From the NCBI GenBank assembly GCA_900548625.1, contig URLO01000008.1:1-61720 (forward strand): a stretch of DNA of 61,720 nt. Direction: 5' to 3'. The position numbers were made by a program, and so were the translations under genes. Under the pieces are notes generated by a model. That model was not told the DNA's origin, ran no database searches, and saw only the letters and a list, made by a program, of their open reading frames with translations. The stretch is from an uncultured Eubacteriales bacterium. GTDB lineage: Bacteria; Bacillota; Clostridia; Oscillospirales; Oscillospiraceae. Below are positions 32,053 to 39,702 of the stretch, piece by piece (position 1 is the stretch's first letter; each line of letters begins with the position of its first letter).

Positions 32053-32307
32053 GCTCCGCCCCTCCTTCTGGTCTGTTTTCTGCCGTTCGGCATGCCCGAA
32101 CTGTGTATTATGCCCAAAGGCAACCCAAATATTATAGCACATATCCGTCATTTCTCCCACTTTATTTATTTGTGATTCTTTACAAACTTTTTTCACTTTC
32201 CCTGTTTAAAACGTCAAGACGTGATTTTTCCTAAAAATTTTTTAGGTTTTTGGCGCGGATTTGTTGAGAATACGGGCCATAGCCTTCAAAAAATTTTTCA
32301 AAGCATA

Positions 32308-32336
32308 TTGAAACGCTCTCAAACTTGGAGTAAAAT
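32308..32336 (+). promoter_or_regulatory. Promoter of the BmpA lipoprotein gene, in an AT-rich divergent region
   Basis: TTGAAA (32308-32313) and TAAAAT (32331-32336) are spaced 17 bases. The 354-bp divergent region (32053-32406) is the most AT-rich part of the window. A leftward extended -10 (TGCTATAAT, 32141-32133 region) probably serves guaD. No purine riboswitch signature was found. A near-palindrome CCTAAAAA / TTTTTAGG at 32231-32247 is echoed just before the bmpA start. Confidence 0.65.
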
Positions 32337-32406
32337 AAATGCAGACATTGCGAGGAATTCGTTACTGTCGAAACGGAACCAAAAAAATTTTTTAGGAGGC
32401 ACAAAA

Positions 32407-33594
32407 ATGAAAAAGATTCTTGCACTGCTTCTGGCCGCTGCGATGCTGTTCGCTCTGGCCGCCTGCTCTTCCAAGCCCGCCGCCAAAGACTTCAAGGTTG
32501 GCTTCATCATGCTCCATGATGAAAACTCCACCTACGACCTGAACTTCATCAACGCCGCAAAGCAGGCCTGCGAGACGCTCGGCGTCGAGTACAAGATCCT
32601 CACCAACGTCCCCGAGGGACAGGAGTGCTACGACAAGGCTGCCGAGCTTGCCGACGGCGGCTGCAACATCATCTTTGCCGACTCCTTCGGCCATGAGGAC
32701 TATATGATCCAGGCCGCCAAGGAATTCCCCAACGTGCAGTTCTGCCACTCCACCGGCACCAAGGCGCACACCGAGGGCCTTTCCAACTACCACAACGCAT
32801 TCGCCTCCATCTATGAAGGCCGCTACCTCGCCGGCATCGCCGCCGGTATGAAGCTCAACGAGATGATCGCCAACGGCGACTTCGCCGCCGAGGACGCCAA
32901 GATCGGCTACGTCGGCGCGTACACCTACGCGGAAGTCATCTCCGGCTACACCTCCTTCTTCCTGGGCGCCCGCTCCGTCTGCCCGACCGCCACGATGGAA
33001 GTCACCTTCACCGGCGGCTGGTACGACGAGACCGCCGAGAAGGAAGGCGCGCAGAAGCTCATCCAGAACGGCTGCAAGCTCATCAGCCAGCACGCCGACT
33101 CCATGGGTGCTCCGACCGCTTGTGAGACTGCCGGCGTTCCCAACGTCTCCTACAACGGCTCCACCGGCGCTGCCTGCCCGAACACCTACATCGTCTCCTC
33201 CCGCATTGACTGGGCTCCCTACTATGAGTACGCCATCACCAAGGCCATGAACGGCGAAGCCATCGACGCAGACTGGACCGGCTCGCTGGCGACCGGCTCC
33301 GTTGTCCTGACCGAGCTCAACGACAAGGTCGTTGCCCCCGGCACCGCTGAGGCCATCGAAGAAGCGACCAAGAAGCTCGAAAACGGCGAGCTGTTTGTCT
33401 TCGACTGCTCCACCTTCACCGTGGACGGCCAGACGCTGACCTCCCACATGGCTGACGTGGACACTGATCCGGACTACACGCCCGACACCGAGGTCATCGT
33501 GACCGGCTACTTCGCAGAGTCCTCGTTCCGTTCCGCTCCCTATTTCGATCTGCAGATCGACGGCATCACGCTGCTGGATACCAACTTCGGCTAA
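32407..33594 (+). CDS. BmpA/Med-type substrate-binding lipoprotein of a nucleoside ABC transporter
   Basis: The 395-residue protein has a lipoprotein signal (lipobox LAAC, Cys20) and the BMP domain. KVGFIMLHDENSTYDLNFINAAKQA opens it, then AGIAAGMKLNE and IGYVGAYTYAEVISGYTSFFLGA follow. It captures nucleosides or purine bases outside the membrane for the ATPase and permeases encoded downstream. TTAGGAGG is 8 nt before the ATG. A weak terminator follows it, which often raises binding protein levels over transporter subunits. Confidence 0.92.
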   Translation: MKKILALLLAAAMLFALAACSSKPAAKDFKVGFIMLHDENSTYDLNFINAAKQACETLGVEYKILTNVPEGQECYDKAAELADGGCNIIFADSFGHEDYMIQAAKEFPNVQFCHSTGTKAHTEGLSNYHNAFASIYEGRYLAGIAAGMKLNEMIANGDFAAEDAKIGYVGAYTYAEVISGYTSFFLGARSVCPTATMEVTFTGGWYDETAEKEGAQKLIQNGCKLISQHADSMGAPTACETAGVPNVSYNGSTGAACPNTYIVSSRIDWAPYYEYAITKAMNGEAIDADWTGSLATGSVVLTELNDKVVAPGTAEAIEEATKKLENGELFVFDCSTFTVDGQTLTSHMADVDTDPDYTPDTEVIVTGYFAESSFRSAPYFDLQIDGITLLDTNFG

Positions 33595-33616
33595 TTCTCC
33601 GCCGTATACGATCTGT

Positions 33617-33641
33617 CTGCCCTCGGGCAGCCCGATTTTTC
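33617..33641 (+). terminator. Terminator or attenuator after the binding protein gene
   Basis: CTGCCCTCGGGCAG followed by CCCGATTTTT, 23 bp past the stop. Read-through plus the promoter at 33744 would feed the transporter genes. Confidence 0.6.
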
Positions 33642-33743
33642 CTTTCAGAATCTCTGTCCAAAGACGGTTTCCGCAATGGCGAACGCGCTTTGGCAGAACA
33701 TGAAAAAACAGTTAGATAGCCAGACTTTTTTTGGCTATTCTGA

Positions 33744-33772
33744 TTTACAAGCCAAAAATCTTATGATAAAAT
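33744..33772 (+). promoter_or_regulatory. Internal promoter of the transporter genes
   Basis: TTTACA (33744-33749) and TAAAAT (33767-33772) are spaced 17 bases, giving a leader of about 80 nt. An AGATAGCCAGA-T-rich-GGCTATT hairpin (about 33714-33739) lies just upstream. Confidence 0.6.
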
Positions 33773-33858
33773 AAACCCATCGCACACATATGCAACGCAC
33801 GCGCCGGACGGCGCGTTTGAATCTCGGGAATCCATCCCGCACAGAAAGGGTGACCGCC

Positions 33859-35397
33859 TTGGGAGCTGAATGCGCAATCAAAATGGAGAACATTACAAAG
33901 CGGTTCGGAAAGGTGACGGCAAACAACGCCATCAATCTCGAGCTGCACGAGGGCGAGATCCTGTCCCTGCTCGGTGAAAACGGCAGCGGCAAGACCACGC
34001 TGATGAACATGCTCTCCGGCATCTATTTCCCCGACGAGGGGCAGATCTACATCCACGGCGAGCCCGTGACCATCGCCTCGCCGAAGGACGCGTTTGAACA
34101 CGGCATCGGCATGATCCATCAGCACTTCAAGCTGGTCGATCTGTTCACGGCGACGGAGAACATCGTCCTCGGCCTCAAGGAGCCGGGCAAGCTCGATCTG
34201 GCCGCCTCATCCAAAAAGGTCAGGGAGATCTGCGACCGGTACGGCTTTGACATCGACCCCAACCAGAAGATCTATGACATGTCCGTCTCGCAGAAGCAGA
34301 CCGTCGAGATCGTCAAGGTGCTCTATCGCGGCGCCGACATCCTGATCCTCGACGAGCCGACTGCCGTTCTCACGCCGCAGGAGACGGACAAGCTGTTCCA
34401 GATCATGCGCAACATGAAGGCCGACGGCAAATCCCTCATCATCATCACGCACAAGCTGCATGAGGTGCTCGCGGTCTCCGACCGCGTCGCCGTCCTCCGC
34501 AAGGGCGAATACATCGGCGACGTGCAGACGAAGGACGCCGATCAGCAGTCCCTGACCGACATGATGGTCGGCCACGCCGTCTCGCTGAACATCGACCGGC
34601 CCGAGCCGGTGAACGTCCAGCCGCGCCTTGTCATCGAGGGGCTGACCGCCTACGACGAGCTTGGCGTCAAGCGCCTGTCGGACGTCTCGTTCACCGTCAA
34701 CTCCGGCGAGGTGCTGGGCATCGCGGGCGTCGCAGGCTCCGGCCAGCGTGAGCTGCTCGAGGCCGTCGCGGGACTCTATCCCGTCGCCTCCGGCTCCATC
34801 ACATTCTACGCCCCCGACGGCAGCGCGCCGAAAAATCTCGTCGGGCTGGACCCGATGGACATCCGCAAGAGCGGCATTTCGATGTCCTTCGTCCCCGAGG
34901 ACCGGCTGGGCATGGGTCTTGTCGGCTCGATGGGCATGACGGGCAACATGATGCTCCGCTCATGGCGCAAGGGGCAGAGCATTTTCCTCAACCGCAAGGA
35001 CCCCGAGGCGCTTGCAAACCGCATCTGGGAGGAGCTTGGCGTCGTCACGCCGAGCACCAGCTTCCCCGTCCGCCGCATGTCCGGCGGCAACGTCCAGAAG
35101 GTCCTGGTCGGGCGCGAGATCGCGCAGTCGCCTGCCGTTCTGATGACGGCCTACGCGGTGCGCGGGCTGGACATCAACACCTCGTACACCATCTACAACC
35201 TGCTGACCGAGCAGAAGATGAAGGGCGTCGCCGTCGTCTATGTCGGCGAGGATCTGGACGTGCTGCTGGAGCTGTGCGACCGGATCGTCGTCCTGTGCGG
35301 CGGCGAGGTCTCGGGCGTGGTTGACGCCCGCACCACCGACAAGCGCGAGATCGGCCGGCTCATGACCCTCGTGGGAGGAGGCAAAGCGGATGAATAA
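33859..35397 (+). CDS. Nucleoside ABC transporter ATPase, tandem domains
   Basis: This 512-residue protein has two fused ABC domains, as in BmpC/YufO/NupO. Domain 1 is canonical: Walker A GENGSGKTT, signature SVSQKQ, Walker B ILILDEPTAVL, and the H-loop His. Domain 2 has the usual degenerate Walker A (GVAGSGQREL) and LMTAYAVRGLDI in place of Walker B, but keeps the MSGGNVQK signature. A TTG start at 33859 is chosen because GAAAGGGTG precedes it and the resulting MGAECAIKMENITKRFG matches family N-termini. It overlaps the first permease gene by 8 bp. Confidence 0.92.
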   Translation: MGAECAIKMENITKRFGKVTANNAINLELHEGEILSLLGENGSGKTTLMNMLSGIYFPDEGQIYIHGEPVTIASPKDAFEHGIGMIHQHFKLVDLFTATENIVLGLKEPGKLDLAASSKKVREICDRYGFDIDPNQKIYDMSVSQKQTVEIVKVLYRGADILILDEPTAVLTPQETDKLFQIMRNMKADGKSLIIITHKLHEVLAVSDRVAVLRKGEYIGDVQTKDADQQSLTDMMVGHAVSLNIDRPEPVNVQPRLVIEGLTAYDELGVKRLSDVSFTVNSGEVLGIAGVAGSGQRELLEAVAGLYPVASGSITFYAPDGSAPKNLVGLDPMDIRKSGISMSFVPEDRLGMGLVGSMGMTGNMMLRSWRKGQSIFLNRKDPEALANRIWEELGVVTPSTSFPVRRMSGGNVQKVLVGREIAQSPAVLMTAYAVRGLDINTSYTIYNLLTEQKMKGVAVVYVGEDLDVLLELCDRIVVLCGGEVSGVVDARTTDKREIGRLMTLVGGGKADE

Positions 35398-36478
35398 GAA
35401 ATCGCTGTTTCACATCACCAAGCGCGACGCTCTGCCGTGGTATCAGGCGTTTGCCATCCGCGGCGCGGCAATTTTGCTCGCGCTGATCGTCTGCGCGCTC
35501 GTCACGATGCTGCTGACCGGTGAAAACCCGCTCAGCGTCTACGGCACCGTTTTCTACGGCGCGTTCGGTACCGCCCGCAAAACGTGGGTCACGCTCCAGA
35601 ATCTCGCCGTCCTGCTCGGCATTTCGCTCGCCGTCACGCCCGCGTTCAAGATGCGCTTCTGGAACATCGGCGCGGAGGGTCAGGTTCTGATCGGCTGCCT
35701 TGCCACAGCCGCCTGCATGATCTGCCTCGGCGGCAAGCTCCCGAATGCGCTGCTGATCCTCGTCATGCTCGCCGCCGCCATTGCGGCCGGCGCGCTGTGG
35801 GGCTTCCTCCCCGCCTTCTTCAAGGCAAAGTGGAACACCAACGAGACGCTGTTCACCCTCATGATGAACTACATCGCCACGCAGCTCGCGGCGTTCTTCA
35901 TCATCGTCTGGGAGGTCCCGAAGGGCGCGGGAAAGATCGGCATCATCAACCAGAACAGCGAGGCCGGCTGGCTTCCCGTCATCGGCGGGCAGAAGTATCT
36001 GCTGGTCATTCTGGTCGTGGCCGTCCTGACCGGCCTGATGTACGTCTATCTCAACTACAGCAAGCACGGCTATGAGATCGCCGTCGTCGGCGAGAGCCGC
36101 CGCACCGCGAGCTACGCCGGGATCAAGGTCGATCGCGTCATCGTCCGCACGATGGTGCTCTCCGGCGCGGTCTGCGGCCTGATGGGCCTGATGCTCACCG
36201 CCGGCACCGACCACACGCTGACGACCACCATCGTCGGCGGACGCGGCTTCACCGCGGTCATGGTCTCGTGGCTGGCGAAGTTCAACCCGCTCGCCATGGT
36301 CTTTACGAGCCTGCTGCTGGTCGTGCTCAGCCGCGGCGCGAGCGAGATCTCCAGCACCTTTGCGCTGAACCACTCCTTCGCAGACATCCTGACCGGCATC
36401 ATCCTGTTTTTCATCATCGGCTGTGAGTTCTTCCTCAACTATCAGGTCAGCCTGCGCGCGGGCGAAAAGGAGGCGTAA
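35390..36478 (+). CDS. Nucleoside ABC transporter permease 1
   Basis: The 362-residue protein has about nine membrane helices. It shows the BPD_transp_2 signatures NIGAEGQVLIG (about 91-101), TLMMNYIA and GYEIAVVGESRRTASYAGI (the cytoplasmic coupling segment). This corresponds to BmpB/YufP/NupP. Start and overlap show translational coupling to the ATPase. GTGGGAGGAGG lies 8 nt upstream within that gene. Confidence 0.92.
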   Translation: MNKKSLFHITKRDALPWYQAFAIRGAAILLALIVCALVTMLLTGENPLSVYGTVFYGAFGTARKTWVTLQNLAVLLGISLAVTPAFKMRFWNIGAEGQVLIGCLATAACMICLGGKLPNALLILVMLAAAIAAGALWGFLPAFFKAKWNTNETLFTLMMNYIATQLAAFFIIVWEVPKGAGKIGIINQNSEAGWLPVIGGQKYLLVILVVAVLTGLMYVYLNYSKHGYEIAVVGESRRTASYAGIKVDRVIVRTMVLSGAVCGLMGLMLTAGTDHTLTTTIVGGRGFTAVMVSWLAKFNPLAMVFTSLLLVVLSRGASEISSTFALNHSFADILTGIILFFIIGCEFFLNYQVSLRAGEKEA

Positions 36479-36481
36479 GGA

Positions 36482-37477
36482 ATGTCTTTTGATTTTGCAT
36501 CGTTTATTCCCCGTGCCGTCATGCAGGGCATCCCGCTGCTCTACGGCAGCACCGGCGAGATCCTGACGGAGAAATCCGGCAACCTGAACCTCGGCATCCC
36601 CGGCGTCATGTACGTCGGCGGCATCTGCGGCGTCATCGGCGCGTTCTTCTATGAGCAGGCCGTCCCGGCCGCAGAAATGAGCGCGTGGCTCGCCATCGGC
36701 ATCCCGATGCTGTGCTCGCTGGCGGGTTCGCTGCTGATGGGGCTTCTCTACTGCCTGCTGACCGTCACGCTCCGTGCCAATCAGAACGTCACCGGCCTTG
36801 CCATGACGACCTTCGGCGTCGGCATCGGCAACTTTTTCGGCGGCTCGCTCATCAAGCTCTCCGGAAGCGAGGTCCCGTCCATCGCCCTTTCCGCCACAAG
36901 CGGCTATTTCAGCAAGGCCCTGCCGTTTGCCGCAAAGCTCGGCTGGTTCGGGCAGATCTTCCTGTCCTACGGCTTCCTCGCCTATCTCGCGATCGTCATC
37001 GCGCTGCTGGCGTCGTACTTCCTCAAGCACACCCGCCCGGGCCTGTATCTGCGCGCCGTCGGCGAGAGCGCCGCGACCGCGGACGCCGCCGGCATCAACG
37101 TCACAAGGTACAAGTATCTTGCCACCTGCGTCGGCAGCATGATCGCCGGTCTCGGCGGGCTGTATTACGTCATGGACTACGCCTGCGGCGTCTGGTCGAA
37201 CAACGCCTTCGGTGACCGCGGCTGGCTCGCCATCGCGCTGGTCATCTTCACGATCTGGCGTCCGAACGTCAGCGTTCTGGCGTCGATCCTGTTCGGCGGC
37301 TGCTACATCCTGTACATTTTCATCCCCACCGGCACCAACCTTGCCATCAAGGAGCTGTACAAGATGCTCCCCTATGTCGTCACGCTGGTCGTCCTGATCG
37401 TCGTCTCGCTGCGCAAAAAGCGCGAGGATCAGCCGCCCCAGTCGCTCGGCATCGCCTATTTCCGCGAAGAACGATAG
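36482..37477 (+). CDS. Nucleoside ABC transporter permease 2
   Basis: The 331-residue protein has about eight or nine helices. EKSGNLNLGIPGVMYVGGICG (about 30-50) and GLYLRAVGESAATADAAGINVTRYKY are the conserved permease motifs, matching YufQ/NupQ. It starts 3 bp after permease 1 with GGAGG in the overlap. It is the last gene of the transporter unit and is followed by a strong terminator. Confidence 0.92.
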   Translation: MSFDFASFIPRAVMQGIPLLYGSTGEILTEKSGNLNLGIPGVMYVGGICGVIGAFFYEQAVPAAEMSAWLAIGIPMLCSLAGSLLMGLLYCLLTVTLRANQNVTGLAMTTFGVGIGNFFGGSLIKLSGSEVPSIALSATSGYFSKALPFAAKLGWFGQIFLSYGFLAYLAIVIALLASYFLKHTRPGLYLRAVGESAATADAAGINVTRYKYLATCVGSMIAGLGGLYYVMDYACGVWSNNAFGDRGWLAIALVIFTIWRPNVSVLASILFGGCYILYIFIPTGTNLAIKELYKMLPYVVTLVVLIVVSLRKKREDQPPQSLGIAYFREER

Positions 37478-37483
37478 ACACGA

Positions 37484-37515
37484 ATGGCCCCTGCTTCCGC
37501 AGGGGCCATTTCCTC
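37484..37515 (+). terminator. Terminator of the nucleoside transporter operon
   Basis: An 11-bp stem ATGGCCCCTGC / GCAGGGGCCAT with a TTCC loop is followed by TTCCTCT, 6 bp after the stop. Confidence 0.85.
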
Positions 37516-37516
37516 T

Positions 37517-37542
37517 GTAGGGGCGGACGACTCTGTCCGCCC
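37517..37542. repeat. Palindromic repeat family B, single copy
   Basis: GTAGGGGCGGACGACTCTGT followed by CCGCCC forms an interrupted palindrome (GGGCGGAC / GTCCGCCC). The same unit recurs in arrays at 44699-45110 and 52018-52271. It sits between the transporter terminator and the convergent Dabb gene. Confidence 0.85.
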
Positions 37543-37590
37543 GCAGAAAATGCACGTTTTTGTGCGCTTTCCGGCGCAATGGCGCTTTGC

Positions 37591-37875
37591 TCAGATCTCG
37601 AAGTCCACGGCTCCGCGTGCCTCGCGGATGGATTTGCACAGCGACGACACCGCGACATGGCGCGGATCGTTCTTATACCGCTCCAGCGCCGCCAGATCGT
37701 CAAAATCCGCGATCAGGCAGGCGTCGTAATTGTTCTTTTCCAGAACGTTCACGCCGACCTCCATGCGCCGGATCTCCGGGATCACTCCGTCAAGGGCCTT
37801 CAGGCCGTTCAGGAACGCGTTCATATTTTCTTCTTCGCCCGCGCGGAATTTCCACATGATGACATGCCGGATCAT
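37591..37875 (-). CDS. Dabb (stress-responsive alpha/beta barrel) domain protein
   Basis: The 94-residue single-domain protein reads MIRHVIMWKFRAGEEE ... ALDGVIPEIRRMEVGVNV ... LIADFDDLAALERYKNDPRHVAV, the standard Dabb pattern. These form dimeric ferredoxin-like barrels; the bacterial role is mostly unknown. AGGGAGG lies 8 nt before the ATG. It follows the DUF3006 gene by 21 bp on the same strand and is probably cotranscribed with it. Confidence 0.9.
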   Translation of the reverse strand: MIRHVIMWKFRAGEEENMNAFLNGLKALDGVIPEIRRMEVGVNVLEKNNYDACLIADFDDLAALERYKNDPRHVAVSSLCKSIREARGAVDFEI

Positions 37876-37896
37876 TTTGTATCCTCCCTTGTATGC

Positions 37897-38055
37897 TCAC
37901 ACGATGTGATATTCAAAATCTTCAAACCGCAGGCGCATGCCCTCGCACACGCCGTCGGGCAGCAGCGCCAGCGCCACGCGCGTCTGCGACCCGTCGTCCG
38001 AGACCAGCACGGCGTAGTCGCCGTCGATCTCCCGAACCGTCCGTTCAAACGTCAT
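37897..38055 (-). CDS. Small DUF3006-type protein
   Basis: The 52-residue protein matches the DUF3006 pattern (EIDGDYAVLVSDDG, then LLPDGVCEGMRLRF), a small beta-barrel family of unknown function. The ATG at 38055 is supported by GGGAGGG 6 nt upstream; longer in-frame starts are not. It is divergent from the lipoprotein gene. Confidence 0.75.
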   Translation of the reverse strand: MTFERTVREIDGDYAVLVSDDGSQTRVALALLPDGVCEGMRLRFEDFEYHIV

Positions 38056-38144
38056 TGCATTCCCTCCCGTGCCGTCCGCGGCTGTTTTGTATAGCATACC
38101 ACACAGCAAACGGTTTTGTACATACTTTTCAGGAGGTGCGTTCC

Positions 38145-38699
38145 ATGAAAAAAGCGCTCTGTCTGTTTCTGACCGCCGCGCTCACACTGACGCTCTGGGC
38201 CTGCGGCGCGCCCGAGACCGCCATCCAAAAGCTCGAAAGCCCGCCTGCCGCGCAGGACGCCGAATCCGCGCCTGCCGCCGAATTGCCGGACGAGCCGCCC
38301 GCGGAAGCACCTGCGCAGCCGCCAGAGCTGCCGGAGGAGGCCCCCGCGCCCGTTGCGGAGCCCGAACCGGAGCCTGAACCGGAACCTGCCGCGGAGGAGG
38401 CGCTCCCGGAGGAGCCTCCGGCAGAGCCCGCCGCACCGGAGCCGCTTCCTGCCGAGGCGGAGCCGCCCGCCGCAGAAGCCGCAGGCGAAAGCGCCTCCGA
38501 CCACGCCGGACACAGCCAGAGCGGCGCAGGCGTGACCGTTCCCGCGCCGGAGCAGGGCGAAAACCTCGTCTGGATCCCCACGAACGGCGGCACAAAGTAC
38601 CACACCAGCGCCAAGTGCTGCAACATGAAAAATCCGATCCAGGTCACGCTGGAAACGGCGCTCGCGAACGGTTTTACGCCCTGCAAGCGCTGCCACTGA
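38145..38699 (+). CDS. Lipoprotein with Pro/Glu/Ala stalk and Cys-rich C-terminal domain
   Basis: The 184-residue protein has a lipoprotein signal (LTLWAC, Cys20). A low-complexity Pro/Glu/Ala stalk of about 80 residues with PEPEPEPE runs follows. A compact C-terminal domain of about 45 residues (VWIPTNGGTKYHTSAKCCNM ... GFTPCKRCH) has a C-x(n)-CKRC zinc or redox-like pattern. That tail resembles small domains found at the ends of secreted Firmicute nucleases and lipoproteins. The function is unknown. AGGAGG is 8 nt before the ATG. Confidence 0.8.
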   Translation: MKKALCLFLTAALTLTLWACGAPETAIQKLESPPAAQDAESAPAAELPDEPPAEAPAQPPELPEEAPAPVAEPEPEPEPEPAAEEALPEEPPAEPAAPEPLPAEAEPPAAEAAGESASDHAGHSQSGAGVTVPAPEQGENLVWIPTNGGTKYHTSAKCCNMKNPIQVTLETALANGFTPCKRCH

Positions 38700-38719
38700 A
38701 AACGGCATACATTTTTTTC

Positions 38720-38748
38720 TTGCCCTGCGGCGGCTTTTGCGCTATAAT
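38720..38748 (+). promoter_or_regulatory. Promoter of the cytidylate-kinase-like gene
   Basis: TTGCCC (38720-38725) and a perfect TATAAT (38743-38748) are spaced 17 bases. The leader to the ATG is about 25 nt. Confidence 0.7.
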
Positions 38749-38779
38749 AGTGGCATTCAATTTCAAAGGGGGTAATTTT

Positions 38780-39388
38780 ATGACCAGCAAAGTCATCACC
38801 ATCAGCCGTATGTTTGGCAGCGGCGGCCGCACCATCGGCAAGTCCGTCGCGCAGCGCCTTGGCATCCCCTATTATGATAAAGAGCTTGTCGACGCTGTCG
38901 CCAAGGAGAGCGGTTTTTCGCATGAGTTCATCGAGGAGATCGGCGAGTACGCCTCCGTCACGAGCAGCTTCCTGTTCAACATTGCGGTTTCCTCGCACCC
39001 GATGGGTCTGATCGATACCATGTCCGTTTCCGACAAGCTCTATGTCTGCCAGACGAATGTCATCCGCGACCTTGCCGACAAGGGTCCGTGCGTGATCGTG
39101 GGCCGGTGCGCCGACTTCATTCTGAAGGATCGCCCCGACTGCCTGCACATCTTCATCCACGCCGACATGGAGCACCGCGCCGCGCGTGTGCGTGAGCGCT
39201 ACGGCGAGACAAAGCAGCCGATAGAAAAGCGCCTTCAGGAGAAGGACAGCAAGCGCAAGATCTACTACAAGCACTACACCAACCGCAACTGGGGCTCGGC
39301 ACAGAATTATCACCTCTGCCTCAACAGCGGCCTGATCGGTGTGGACAAGTGCACCGACATCATCTGCGACATCGCGGAAATGTTCTGA
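38780..39388 (+). CDS. Cytidylate kinase-like family protein
   Basis: The 202-residue P-loop protein opens with MTSKVITISRMFGSGGRTIGKSVA (Walker A GSGGRTIGKS). It contains YYDKELVD, GPCVIVGRCADFIL and LHIFIHADMEHRAARV, the signatures of the Cytidylate_kin2 family. Such proteins lack parts of the canonical Cmk lid, and their substrate is not established. AAGGGGG precedes the ATG. The TGA stop overlaps the first base pairs of a family A repeat. Confidence 0.88.
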   Translation: MTSKVITISRMFGSGGRTIGKSVAQRLGIPYYDKELVDAVAKESGFSHEFIEEIGEYASVTSSFLFNIAVSSHPMGLIDTMSVSDKLYVCQTNVIRDLADKGPCVIVGRCADFILKDRPDCLHIFIHADMEHRAARVRERYGETKQPIEKRLQEKDSKRKIYYKHYTNRNWGSAQNYHLCLNSGLIGVDKCTDIICDIAEMF

Positions 39389-39611
39389 GCTTGTCAAAAA
39401 AGTCTTTTTGACAAGCTCTCAAACGCGAACCGCGTGGCTGGGTTCGCGTTTGAAAAGGCAGCGCCCGCCTGCGCGCATAATTTGTGCGCTGTCTGCGCAC
39501 AAATTCCACACTTGCCGGGCGTAGCGTGTTTTGTCTGACGTACACGCCGCCAGACAAAACCGATTCACATTTTATTTCGCCGTACGCGGCGAAACTCTAC
39601 GAGGTTTTTGA
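39387..39611 (+). repeat. Hairpin repeat family A, full copy
   Basis: Hairpin 1 is at 39387-39418 and hairpin 2 at 39419-39453. Hairpin 3 is at about 39478-39505 (AATTTGTGCGC / GCGCACAAATT). Hairpin 4 is at 39530-39559 (TTTTGTCTG / CAGACAAAA) and hairpin 5 at 39575-39594 (TTTCGCCG / CGGCGAAA). It ends CTCTACGAGG. The element begins inside the stop codon of the preceding gene (TGA at 39386-39388). Confidence 0.88.
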
Positions 39612-39618
39612 CAATCTG

Positions 39619-39654
39619 AAACCCCCGCCTCTCCGATGGAGAGGCGGGGGTTTT
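39619..39654. terminator. Bidirectional terminator after the L,D-transpeptidase gene
   Basis: A 15-bp stem AACCCCCGCCTCTCC / GGAGAGGCGGGGGTT with a four-base loop is followed by TTG rightward. It can terminate both convergent transcripts. Confidence 0.8.
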
Positions 39655-39702
39655 GCACGGTCATGAAAATCACGCAGGAGCGCTCAAAAAGCGGTGCGGC
39701 TG

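Noticed and set aside
32053..32406. Purine riboswitch between guaD and the nucleoside transporter
   Set aside because: The conserved junction and loop sequences of the purine aptamer could not be found on either strand.
34700..35250. Apparently broken second ATPase site of the nucleoside ABC protein
   Set aside because: A degenerate Walker A and altered Walker B in the second domain are normal for this family (as in YufO-like proteins), so it is not a defect.
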